Source: Chrysogorgia sp. JL179-B06 (lineage: Eukaryota; Cnidaria; Anthozoa; Scleralcyonacea; Chrysogorgiidae). From it: a stretch of 64,000 bases of DNA. The stretch spans positions 1,944,001 through 2,008,000 of the forward strand of contig JAYKKM010000196.1 of NCBI GenBank assembly GCA_035772405.1, in the 5' to 3' direction. The first letter of the stretch is position 1, and every line of letters begins with the position of its first letter. A program made the position numbers and the translations under genes. Shown here in pieces: positions 32,515 through 41,228 of this stretch. The notes beneath the pieces were generated by a model, which ran no database searches, was not told where the DNA came from, and worked only from the letters and a program-made list of their open reading frames with translations.

Positions 32515-32650
32515 CATTAGGATGAGGATAATTTAGTTAAAATTCTAACTAAATCAAATGAGGGTAATTTAGTTAAAATTCTAACTAAATGAGGGTAATT
32601 TAGTTAAAATTTTAACGAAATTACCCTCATCTTCCACGAGGGTTAATTAG
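32515..32650. repeat. Tandem and inverted repeat of a GAGGGTAATTTAG unit
   Basis: GAGGGTAATTTAGTTAAAAT with TCTAACTAAAT occurs about three times in tandem, and the last copy is followed by its inverse (AACGAAATTACCCTC), giving a perfect hairpin. Confidence 0.7.
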
Positions 32651-32734
32651 CTAATACACTTCAATTCATATTACTTATAATAAATCCTCTATCATTTATA
32701 AATGTTGGAACAGTAACATTGCTATTTATTTGTA

Positions 32735-33115
32735 AAGTAAATGGTTTGAACCTAGGAGTATCATTAGATGTGTGAAGTTGATCGTCCAGGTTGTTCTAGT
32801 CTTGAGAAAGACTATTGTTGGTGACTGACGTTTCGACGGCCTCAGCGGCGGTCATCTTAAAGTAAAGCGTCTAATTGTTGTGAAGTCGTTCGCTCTGTCG
32901 TCCAAAAGATCGTAATAAAGTAAATGGTTTGAACCTAGGAGTATCATTAGATATGTGAAGTTGATCGTCCTGCAGGTTGTAGTAGTCTTGAGAAAGACTA
33001 TTGTTGTGACTGACGTCTTGACTTTGAAGATGACCGCCGCTGAGGCTGTCGAAACGTCAGTCACCAACAATAGTCTTTCTCAAGACTAACATGGACGATC
33101 AACTTCACACATCTA
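32735..33115. repeat. Repeat with GACTGACGTTTCGAC core, three copies
   Basis: Two direct copies begin AGTAAATGGTTTGAACCTAG (32736 and 32918) and carry GTCTTGAGAAAGACTATTGT. A third, inverted copy runs from about 33023 to 33115. The motif family is, to my knowledge, abundant in anthozoan genomes, which supports the organism guess. Confidence 0.7.
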
Positions 33116-33194
33116 TTTATTTGTACTTGATACTTTCCCAAAAACATATACAGCGAAACAAAAACAGTTAGTAATTATACAGCGAAACAATTAC

Positions 33195-33330
33195 CTGTGG
33201 AATTTACCAAAATACTCTGCAAAATTGTGGCTTCTTGTGAATGAACCATTTTTCGGGAGAGGAAATGCACATAGAAAACCACAAGAGAGAAGACCCACTA
33301 CACCATGGTAGTTCACTTCAAGTTCATTTC
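33195..33330 (-). CDS. PARG: PARG-like, second exon seen
   Basis: Acceptor TTTATCCGCAG and donor CCACAG|GTAATT. The peptide (NELEVNYHGVVGLLSCGFLC then AFPLPKNGS and NFAEYFGKFH) matches the segment of the PARG catalytic region that reads 'S-x-Q-x-I-x-x-LL-A-N-AFFCTFP' and 'DINFNRLF' in other animals. It enters in phase 1 and leaves in phase 2, fitting both neighbours exactly. PARG removes poly(ADP-ribose) chains after DNA-damage signalling. Confidence 0.75.
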
Positions 33331-34092
33331 CTGCGGATAAACAGGGAAAATGTTGATCATCAATCGAGATAGTATGCAGGTGTGATAATCTTAACAGTAC
33401 ACCGCGTAAAGTTCTCTGAATTATAAATCACAACACGTCAGGCTTTGTCGATTAAAAAGGGGAACCCAGACAGAACCAAGTGGGCCCCCGAAAGTCGACC
33501 AAAAGTCATACATGCAAGCTGTCCAACAAACACTAAACTAGATTACTATTTATTATATAGATGCGAGTGTTTTACTAAAAAATATGCAGTGACATATTTT
33601 CCATATCCTCACATAGTTTCAAGAGTTCTTTCAAACAAGAGAGTTATTTTACAACTGCATTTTTCATTGGATAGCACTTTAAGAATATGCAAATTTCAAT
33701 TATATCGGCACGGGCATCGCTACTGGCCTCGCCCGCACGCCCGCCCGCCACCCAGGGTACGCTACTTGGGGAGTGTGTTCATGGGTCTCACAACCCCAAA
33801 ACCTTCACAAACTGTATAATTCGGGAAAAAATGGGTAGTTGAAGTATTAAATTCGGGCAAAATCGGGTCTGGGAAAGCAGAACTGAAATAACATTAAGCA
33901 AAAAGCTACGGCATTATTTTTTAGTTCAAATATAAGGTGTGAAAAGGCGAAGTTTAAAGTTTCTATTCAGATAGCTTTAAAAATATGTGTTGCGTCTAAC
34001 AATACAGGTTATTCTCTCTCGTAGCAAATATCTATAAACCTCGAATTTAAAATATACTGTGAAGTTGGTGTACTACCAATATCGTAAAAGAA
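33331..34092. other. Gene-free intron DNA
   Basis: Part of the 7.6-kb intron between the first two PARG-like exons. A plus-strand frame at 33445-33819 has no recognisable content, and its GC-rich part (33720-33760) looks like repeat. Nothing else is supported. Confidence 0.4.
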
Positions 34093-34165
34093 TGGTCTAA
34101 CGCTCTACATAGGTGAAACTGGCAAGCGTCTTTTCGACAGATCTGCGAATCATTTCGCTCTGTAA
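34093..34165 (+). pseudogene. GIY-YIG-like remnant, possible Penelope-like element
   Basis: The plus strand reads LYIGETGKRLFDRSANHF, close to the GIY-YIG endonuclease start of Penelope-like elements and related reverse-transcriptase elements. No reverse transcriptase is found nearby, so only a fragment survives. Confidence 0.45.
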
Positions 34166-34292
34166 AGCCGTGGATTTCGATTAAGCGAATATAGTTGCGC
34201 GAGCGACTTTCTCCTTTTGTTTTACGAGCACTCGTGTGCAATCAAGTAGAAAACCATTCAATATGTACAATAGACTGAAGTCATTCGCGAAA

Positions 34293-34697
34293 GGCGCTCT
34301 GTTACACTATGCAATTTTTCTCGCAACGACTTAATCTGCTACGTTACAATAGCATAAAAAGGGGTGTTATACCAGGCTCGTTTCGTGCAACTTGACTCGC
34401 AATGTTTCACCATCTTCGTGTTTATGACGCATGCGCATCCAGATACGCATACGCAAGGTACGCATGCGCATCCAGATGGGGGTGTTGCACTGTGCAACGC
34501 TGAAAATAGTTGCTGCAATCATTATAGAAAGTAGAACTAGATTCTATACTTTCTGCTACGATTGCAGCAGCTTGTGTCGTAACAATTTTCGCCGTTAAAA
34601 GGCATGATACACTTTGCAATGGTTCGTTGGCAACTTGTCTCGCAACGGCATTACGAGACAAGTTGCATGAAAAATTTCATAGTGTAACAGCGCCTTA
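34293..34697. mobile_element. MITE with CTGTTACACTATGCAA-type ends
   Basis: The left end GGCGCTCTGTTACACTATG pairs with the right end (CATAGTGTAACAGCGCC). Inside is another palindrome centred near 34545 (AGAAAGTAGAACTAGATTC...) and CAACTTGTCTCGCAA phrases. A related copy lies at 53190-53510. No coding capacity. Confidence 0.65.
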
Positions 34698-34735
34698 AAC
34701 AACAATGACGTTGACAAACCTGTCGTTCCCTTGCA

Positions 34736-34741
34736 ATATTC
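34736..34741. other. Target-site duplication ATATTC, left
   Basis: ATATTC stands directly outside the left tip of the giant palindrome and is repeated directly outside its right tip at 38774-38779. Confidence 0.75.
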
Positions 34742-34744
34742 TAC

Positions 34745-34980
34745 GGTGGCCCACAAGGGTCACGGCAAAACCACGCTAACTTAATTAGCGCGGTTTTGCC
34801 GTGACACTTGTGGACCACTGGTAGTGGCCCACAAGTGTCACGGCAAAACCGCCCTAAATTCTCACGGCAAAACCACGCTAATTCTTACGGCAAATTTGCT
34901 ATTATCACGGCAAAACCACGCTAATTCTTACGGCAAAACCACGCTAAAAACCACGGCGGAAGTGGAACCCACGGCGGAAG
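34745..34980. repeat. Left terminal hairpin and subterminal repeats
   Basis: 34745-34818 folds on itself (GGTGGCCCACAAGGGTCACG against CGTGACACTTGTGGACCAC, with TTAATTAGCG at the turn). Then CACGGCAAAACC recurs about seven times with spacers CTAATTCTTA and AATTTGCTATTAT. These are candidate transposase-binding sites. Confidence 0.7.
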
Positions 34981-35039
34981 TGCAGCATAATCAATGTCGT
35001 TTACCCGCTGACCAGTTTCTACGGTACGGGAGTAAGTAC

Positions 35040-35400
35040 GGCAGTCGCACGGCAGTCTGTTGATGATTCGTACAGGTTGTAGGGGTGTCATGTGTAATTC
35101 GGACGGGTCGCATGCCCGTGCGAGTTTTTTCAAATGTTGAAAATTTCCATACGGCTGTCGCACGGTTCGCATAGTTCGCATTGGTCGCATGGGGGTCGCA
35201 CGGCAGTCTGATAGGTCGCACGGGAGTCTGAAGGGACTCCCAGCAGACCCGTGCGACTTCCGTGCGACATCCATCGGACTGCCGTGCAACCTGTGCGAAT
35301 CTCATGCGAGCGTATGCGAGCCCGGTGCGACTGCCATGCAAGTGCGATGCGTCCCTATGCGAGTGCGGTGCTACTGCCGTACAACCTGGGCGGATCTCAT
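35040..35400. repeat. Array of GTGCGAC-type motifs, left arm
   Basis: A degenerate motif (CCGTGCGAC, or GTCGCACGG in reverse) occurs more than fifteen times in 360 bp, with variants CGCATG and GTACGG. The array switches orientation near 35230, where GGGACTCCCAGCAGACCCGTG forms the turn. The right arm has the mirror copy at about 38060-38400, and a second array flanks the centre (36360-36660 and 36800-37090). Confidence 0.7.
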
Positions 35401-35433
35401 TCGCTACCTGATGTTCAAGCTGTCCACATCAAG

Positions 35434-35544
35434 ATGAAAGACAACCAGAGAAGACTTAGAAGACTGAGGCTGCTGGTGCTCCTTGCAGCACTGCAAGCAG
35501 ATGATGCGCGCAACAACCTACTGATGGCCCTGATCAGCTTGTGA
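35434..35544 (+). pseudogene. Clipped transposase-like N-terminus, left arm
   Basis: The 36-residue peptide (start MKDNQRRLRRLRLLVLLAAL, end MALISL) has the Arg/Leu-rich start seen in many Harbinger-type transposases. It stops abruptly at TGATCAGCTTG, repeated twice, and runs into the 3' end of the MADF gene. This looks like an internal deletion joint. The match is by composition only. Confidence 0.4.
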
Positions 35545-35801
35545 TCAGCTTGTGCAGAGAGCCTTCTTCGCCAGCGCCTCCAGGTCGGCGGCTGCGTGCT
35601 TCTTCGCCCTCTTCTTCGGCTGGCTCGGTGACTCTGCTTGTGTCGTCATGCATCAGGTCAGAGAACTCTGGCTGGCTCGACTGCTGGCTCGACTCCTACT
35701 GAGATGAGGCACTGGACAGCTTCAGCTTGGACGTCCTTGGCTGCTTGCGGATAATATGCCTGCTCAAGAAGTCGAAGGCGTTCAGGGTCCACTTCTCCCT
35801 C

Positions 35802-36267
35802 TCAGTGTGTTGCTTGGCGCCGGACGGAGCCCCCTCCTTCAGCGGCATATCGTGTCCGCATACACAGGTACCAGGTGTAGAATGCCGCGGGATCGACGTT
35901 CATCTCGCGTGCCCTGTCCTCCCACAGCTTTTCCCGCTTCGCCTTGTCTTTGTACTCGCGGAGGCTCCTGTCGTACAGCAGCTCGTTCTGTGCCATCCAC
36001 TCAGCGAAGTCCTTCTCCTCCTCTGTGTTCAGGTTGAGCTTGGGGGGCTTGCATGGCCTTCTTCGTCTTCGTCGCAGGGACGTCGTCAGTGGAGTGGGTT
36101 GACGGCGCCACTGACTTCTCCAAGCCATCCGAGTAGCCGTGGGCCTCCTCCTCGGCGGGGGTAGCGAGTGGCAGCGGCGGTGTCTTCAGACTGATTGCTT
36201 GCTCTGCCTCTTCTCCTGGGCCCTTCTTGCTGCCTGCCTGCTTGTCATCACTCTTCTTCGGTGGCAT
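35802..36267 (-). pseudogene. MADF-domain gene, left arm, frameshifted
   Basis: Mirror copy of the gene at 37187-37654. It starts MPPKKSDDKQAGSKKGPGEE as in the right arm but changes frame near 36060, where a 4-bp addition (CATGCAAG against CAAG) follows loss of 6 bp nearby. The second frame carries the MADF domain (FAEWMAQNELLYDRSLREYK). There is one substitution in the domain (YLCMRTRY against YLGMRTRY). This arm therefore cannot make the full protein. Confidence 0.75.
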
Positions 36268-36685
36268 TGTTGTGTAGTGTTGAATACTTGTTGACTGTCG
36301 AACATCAAGTACGGTTATGAAGATCGACGCCTAAAGGCCCTGCTTTTATGCGATTCGGGCGGATCGAACAGCTCTTGTACGGCGGTCGCACGGCGCTCTG
36401 ATTGGTTGTACGGCGGTTGTACCGCACGCGCACAGGTCGCACGCGAGTTGAACAAAAATCGCACGGCGCTTGCGCGGACTCGTACAGGTTGTACGGCATG
36501 CAGTCGCACGGAACTTGGACCGTTATCGCATGTTTCGGGAAGAAACGTCGCACGCGAGTTGAACGGCAGTTGTACAAGTGAGACTGCGCGGAAAAAAAAC
36601 GGATATTCGTACGGGAATCGCACGGCTGTACGATTTTTTAGTCGCACCGCAGTTGTACAAAAAATCGTTCAATTGGCCTTTAGGC

Positions 36686-36768
36686 TTAGACCTGATCAGC
36701 TATATTTAGACCTGCTTAGCCCTGCTTAGCAGGTCTAAGCAGGTCTAAGCAGGTCTAAGCATAGCTAA
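36686..36768. repeat. Central spacer with AGGTCTAAGC repeats
   Basis: The only part of the palindrome not mirrored. CAGGTCTAAG is repeated three or four times in tandem, with inverse copies (CTTAGACCTG) on its left, so it can also fold. Confidence 0.75.
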
Positions 36769-37104
36769 AGGCCAATTGAACGATTTTTTGCATGTACAAC
36801 TGCGGTGCGACCAAAAGATCGTACAGCCTTGCGATTCCCGTACGAATTTCCCTGTTTTTTTCCTGCGCAGTCTCACTTGTACAACTGCCGTTCAACTCGC
36901 GTGCGACGTTTCTTCCCGAAACATGCGATAACGGTCCAAGTTCCGTGCGACTGCATGCCGTACAACCTGTACGAGTCCGCGCAAGCGCCGTGCGATTTTT
37001 GTTCAACTCGCGTGCGACCTGTGCGCGTGCGGTACAACCGCCGTACAACTAATCAGAGCGCCGTGCGACCGCCGTACAAGAGCCGTTCGATCCGCCCGAA
37101 TCGC

Positions 37105-37110
37105 ATAAAA
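37105..37110 (+). promoter_or_regulatory. TATA-like box of the right-arm MADF gene
   Basis: ATAAAA in GCATAAAAGC lies 77 bp before the start codon. The same sequence is mirrored in the left arm, so the centre acts as a two-way promoter region. Confidence 0.45.
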
Positions 37111-37186
37111 GCAGGGCCTTTAGGCGTCGATCTTCATAACCGTACTTGATGTTCGACAGTCAACAAGTATTCAACACTACACAACA

Positions 37187-37654
37187 ATGCCACCGAAGAA
37201 GAGTGATGACAAGCAGGCAGGCAGCAAGAAGGGCCCAGGAGAAGAGGCAGAGCAAGCAATCAGTCTGAAGACACCGCCGCTGCCACTCGCTACCCCCGCC
37301 GAGGAGGAGGCCCACGGCTACTCGGATGGCTTGGAGAAGTCAGTGGCGCCGTCAACCCACTCCACTGACGACGTCCCTGCGACGAAGAGGAAGACGAAGA
37401 AGGCCAAGCCCCCCAAGCTCAACCTGAACACAGAGGAGGAGAAGGACTTCGCTGAGTGGATGGCACAGAACGAGCTGCTGTACGATAGGAGCCTCCGCGA
37501 GTACAAAGACAAGGCGAAGCGGGAAAAGCTGTGGGAGGACAGGGCACGCGAGATGAACGTCGATCCCGCGGCATTCTACACCTGGTACCTGGGTATGCGG
37601 ACACGATATGCCGCTGAAGGAGGGGGCTCCGTCCGGCGCCAAGCAACACACTGA
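37187..37654 (+). CDS. MADF-domain DNA-binding protein of the palindromic element, right arm
   Basis: A 155-residue frame. Residues 1-75 are Lys/Ser/Glu/Pro-rich. Residues about 88-145 form a MADF/Myb-SANT-like domain: FAEWMAQNELLYDRSLREYK, KAKREKLWEDRAREMNVDPA and YTWYLGMRTRYAAEG, with the aromatic and Trp positions typical of the fold. The frame ends in VRRQATH just after a run of five G. One frame over, coding-like sequence goes on (REKWTLKAFDFLSRHIIRK), as in longer MADF proteins, so a one-base change in the G run seems to have cut the protein short. Both arms share it. MADF proteins of this kind serve as the DNA-binding partner of Harbinger-type transposases; here a role in binding the element's own repeats is inferred. 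Confidence 0.75.
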   Translation: MPPKKSDDKQAGSKKGPGEEAEQAISLKTPPLPLATPAEEEAHGYSDGLEKSVAPSTHSTDDVPATKRKTKKAKPPKLNLNTEEEKDFAEWMAQNELLYDRSLREYKDKAKREKLWEDRAREMNVDPAAFYTWYLGMRTRYAAEGGGSVRRQATH

Positions 37655-37911
37655 GAGGGAGAAGTGGACCCTGAAAGCCTTCGACTTCTTGAGCAGGCAT
37701 ATTATCCGCAAGCAGCCAAGGACGTCCAAGCTGAAGCTGTCCAGTGCCTCATCTCAGTAGGAGTCGAGCCAGCAGTCGAGCCAGCCAGAGTTCTCTGACC
37801 TGATGCATGACGACACAAGCAGAGCCACCGAGCCAGCCGAAGAAGAGGGCGAAGAAGCACGCAGCCGCCGACCTGGAGGCGCTGGCGAAGAAGGCTCTCT
37901 GCACAAGCTGA

Positions 37912-38022
37912 TCACAAGCTGATCAGGGCCATCAGTAGGTTGTTGCGCGCATCATCTGCTTGCAGTGCTGCAAGGAGCACCAGCAGCCTCAGTCTTCTAA
38001 GTCTTCTCTGGTTGTCTTTCAT
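37912..38022 (-). pseudogene. Clipped transposase-like N-terminus, right arm
   Basis: Mirror copy of 35434-35544, reading towards the centre and convergent with the MADF gene. It has the same 36 residues and the same abrupt stop at the repeated TGATCAGCTTG, so the deletion predates or was copied with arm duplication. Confidence 0.4.
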
Positions 38023-38435
38023 CTTGATGTGGACAGCTTGAACATCAGGTAGCGAATGAGATCCGCCCAGGTTGTACGGCAGTAGCACCGCACTCGCATA
38101 GGGACGCATCGCACTTGCATGGCAGTCGCACCGGGCTCGCATACGCTCGCATGAGATTCGCACAGGTTGCACGGCAGTCCGATGGATGTCGCACGGAAGT
38201 CGCACGGGTCTGCTGGGAGTCCCTTCAGACTCCCGTGCGACCTGACTGCCGTGCGACCCCCATGCGACCAATGCAAACTATGCGAACCGTGCGACAGCCG
38301 TATGGAAATTTTCAACATTTGAAAAAACTCGCACGGGCATGCGACCCGTCCGAATTACACATGACACCCCTACAACCTGTGCGAATCATCAACAGACTGC
38401 CGTGCGACTCCCGTACTTACTCCCGTACCGATTTG

Positions 38436-38452
38436 TACGGTGGCCCACCGTA
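38436..38452. other. Fused terminal tips inside the right arm
   Basis: TACGGTGGCCCACCGTA equals the two outer tips of the element joined head to head. It sits in a 20-bp piece that is absent from the mirror position in the left arm (about 35020-35030). Confidence 0.55.
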
Positions 38453-38773
38453 GAAACTGGTCAGCGGGTAAACGACATTGATTATGCTGCACTTCCGCCG
38501 TGGGTTCCACTTCCGCCGTGGTTTTTAGCGTGGTTTTGCCGTAAGAATTAGCGTGGTTTTGCCGTGAGAATAGCAAATTTGCCGTAAGAATTAGCGTGGT
38601 TTTGCCGTGATAATAGCAAATTTGCCGTAAGAATTAGCGTGGTTTTGCCGTGAGAATTTAGGGCGGTTTTGCCGTGACACTTGTGGGCCACTACCAGTGG
38701 TCCACAAGTGTCACGGCAAAACCGCGCTAATTAAGTTAGCGTGGTTTTGCCGTGACCCTTGTGGGCCACCGTA

Positions 38774-38779
38774 ATATTC
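38774..38779. other. Target-site duplication ATATTC, right
   Basis: Direct repeat of 34736-34741, immediately outside the right tip. Confidence 0.75.
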
Positions 38780-40108
38780 AATTTCGGACATGAAAGTTTG
38801 TGCCATTGCTGGTGGTAATAATAGCCGTAAAAGACAGCCAGAGAAGCGCCCTCGTTTTCAAACTTGGAATCGTTCATCCTCATGGTCTTAACGAACATGC
38901 ACTTTTCTTTTATTTAACCTCTCTTGTTTTGGTGTAGTCATGGGCGGACTAAAGCAGTGGCTTTTCGCTTTATCCCCTTGATTTATTTTATTTATTTCAC
39001 CTTTCAATTATAACTAGCATTCCAGCCTCCGAATTGCTTTACCAATAGCAAATATTACTTTATTACGTTACTAATAGCAATTAGTATAATTTCTGAACTT
39101 AAACGAGCTCTGATTGGCTGACTGGTCAGTAACTCACATCACTAGAAATCATACTTGAAAAAGTGTTTTTTGTGATCAGACTGAGTTTATTCGTTCCAGT
39201 CCCCTCTCAGAATCATCATGATAACCTACGTGCTGTCGAGTCATTGTTTCTCGTTTTTTGTCACATGATTTCAATCTTAACCTATAAAAATCCTATCCTC
39301 AGTTAATTTATTTCACTTCACGTTTCATTCACTGCCAAAGGACTTTCGCTCGAAACGGTAGAACGTTCTTATATACGATTTCAACGGTACACCAACCTTA
39401 ATTCAGTATTTTTTATTCGTATTTTAACACGACCTACGCAGCACTCGCAGTCGAACCATGGTCGAACATGGCAACGTGATAAGTTATTAAGTTGGGCAAT
39501 TTGCTGATATTGTCTTGTGAAAGGTTAGGGATGTTATCATGATGATATAAACATCCCTACATGGCTAACTTTCATGTAACATGCCAAATGAATTGGACAT
39601 TCCAAAAATTCCCAGACTATGGGATGACTCTAATATTCAATAGTTACTGATCCATATCAGTGATTGTGATCAATGCATGCCACAGTACTATATGTATAGA
39701 CTATGTAAACATAATAGCGGGGTGATGACATGGTCAATACTATATCAGAGCTATGTAAATTCAGTTGCATGTATCAGTTAAAAGACATTTAGTTAGGTCG
39801 CGCGACATGCGATAAGGGACGAAAATAAGTATACATTGTGAGATTTGACGTTTGGTTGCTGAAAGATAGAACCTATAAGTCAACATTTATAGCTGTGACA
39901 CTGTCTACTCCGAGCTCTCCCACATTCACTACAACATTGTGTATATTAACGCATCCAAGCATTACCGATATATAGTGACTGCCGCATAGGCAGTACATCA
40001 TTTACGTTATTGTAACCTTCGCTCTCCATCTGAGTCTCGTTAACTCAATGGTTAGAGACTCAGAATCATTCTTCTGAGGATATGAGCTTGACGATCGTCC
40101 ACGTATCG
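38780..40108. other. Gene-free intron DNA
   Basis: This continues the PARG-like intron. Repeat debris with TTTCGCTCGAAACGGTAGAAC lies at about 39345-39400. A degraded tRNA-like phrase (TTAACTCAATGGTTAGAGAC) lies at 40039-40058. No exon is supported. Confidence 0.4.
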
Positions 40109-40202
40109 ACTCTCTCCTCCACAGATATTTCCAATGCGGTACATTCCTTATCCCAACCATTGCCCCTCTATCGCATTGGAAGCCTCTGCGGAGGAGAGAG
40201 AC
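40109..40202. mobile_element. Small MITE related to the CTCCTCCGCAGAGG family
   Basis: The left end ACTCTCTCCTCCACAGATAT and the right end (GCCTCTGCGGAGGAGAGAG) are imperfect inverted repeats, with ATTTCCAATGCG and CGCATTGGAAG also pairing. It belongs with 8853-9028. Confidence 0.55.
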
Positions 40203-40739
40203 TGTGACATCTGAATGTGCGTAAATTAGGATTCGAGCAATTTTATAAAAAATAGAGTATTCGGGCAATTTATACTGGACAGCACCCTCCAAAAAAAATG
40301 TGCTCGCAACGCCTAGCTGTGAGATAATTAATATATGAATTTGCATTTTTTCCAATTATTTTTGGATAATTTGTTTTTAACTTAATCTCTCATAATTATT
40401 TACGTCAAGGAATCAATGGTTATCCTCTATCCGAATAATAAGCATACAATAAAGACAAGCGTATGACATATGGACGATGTCCACATGACGATGATGACGT
40501 GTAGGAGTTTTGGTTACGCTTCATTATCGTATCGCCTTGGCCGTATGCAAATTTACGACACGCCAAATTGCTACTTACGAAAAGCAACTGCGTTCATCTT
40601 TTCATATTTGTGAATGAACGGCCCCAGATATATCAGGATGACAATATAACCTTGGCGCTTTCCACAATATATTATCCATGAGTAAATGTATTGTGGGACC
40701 AACTGTATATAGATTGTGATGACATATACCATGCTATAA

Positions 40740-40850
40740 CAACCGATATGAGGTCAATAGGGTTAGCATTAAGGTTAGTAATAATAGGGTTAGGTTAGTA
40801 TTAAGGTTAGTATTATACGGTTAGCATTAGGTCATAGTATTTAGGTTGAT
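40740..40850. repeat. Degenerate GGTTAG-type repeat
   Basis: Irregular units of GGTTAGTATTAA and AGGGTTAG. It resembles a worn interstitial telomere-type stretch; a smaller one (CCTAACCCTAACC) occurs near 48444. Confidence 0.5.
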
Positions 40851-40894
40851 CATATACATGTATCAATAAGCGCCCAGGTTTGACAGCAACCTAC

Positions 40895-41228
40895 CTTGTC
40901 GTTCCAATGAAATGTTTCCGTCATTCAAATCCTTGATCATGTTCCCGGCACGAATAGCGATATGCGGCAAGATTTGATCAAAAAACTCTCTCCTCTCGCC
41001 ATGGCTTGCAAACTTGGTAAAGTAAATCCCCAAACCACTAAATGGCCAACAATCGTTCCCTTTTCCGTAACACTCGTACCCCTCAAGATCTTCGACGTCG
41101 TGGCCTGCCTGTTCGAAGATTTGTTGTAGCTTCATTTGGAACTCGTCAATCGACTCTACGCTCCTTATCTCTTTGAACAGACCCTTGAGCTGTAGCCACT
41201 GATGGTGGTTCTGTGTGTGGAAAGTCAT
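40895..41228 (-). CDS. PARG: PARG-like, first exon seen
   Basis: Acceptor GGTATTACAG and donor GACAAG|GTAGGT enclose 111 codons, beginning at an ATG (MTFHTQNHHQWLQLKGLFKE) that may or may not be the true start. Later parts read NDCWPFSGLGIYFTKF, REFFDQILPHIAIRAGNM and NISLERQ. This is the helical N-terminal portion of the PARG catalytic region, where 'FF-x-x-x-LP-x-I' precedes an 'I-x-LL-x-QG' segment. It exits in phase 1, so codon G|GA joins the next exon (33195-33330). The regulatory N-terminus of vertebrate PARG is not visible. The 7.6-kb intron after it holds the giant palindrome. Confidence 0.7.

Larger units (their letters stand above)
34742..38773. mobile_element. Giant palindromic transposon, 4,032 bp, each arm about 2 kb
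   Basis: The element begins TACGGTGGCCCACAAGGGTC and ends with the exact complement, inside a 6-bp duplication ATATTC. The arms (34742-36685 and 36769-38773) are nearly identical inverted copies around an 84-bp spacer. From tip to centre each arm has a 75-bp terminal hairpin, 37-43-bp subterminal repeats (CACGGCAAAACCACGCTAAT type), an array of GTGCGAC-type motifs, a clipped transposase-like start reading inwards, a MADF-domain gene reading outwards, its promoter, and a second motif array. Pairing of a MADF/Myb-like protein with a transposase is typical of PIF/Harbinger elements, but those make 3-bp duplications. It lies in a PARG intron. Confidence 0.85.

Noticed and set aside
35727..36164. 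Plus-strand frame antisense to the left MADF gene (and its mirror at 37352-37729)
   Set aside because: It is the complement of the MADF coding strand, open because of biased codon use.
36305..37149. Repeated Arg/Cys/Thr-rich frames around the centre of the palindrome
   Set aside because: They translate the GTGCGAC-type motif arrays and occur on both strands as mirror images.
40002..40355. 117-codon minus-strand frame
   Set aside because: It crosses a small MITE and tRNA-like debris; there is no recognisable protein or splice support.
40740..40850. True telomere
   Set aside because: Only irregular GGTTAG-type units in the middle of the sequence; at best a worn interstitial stretch.
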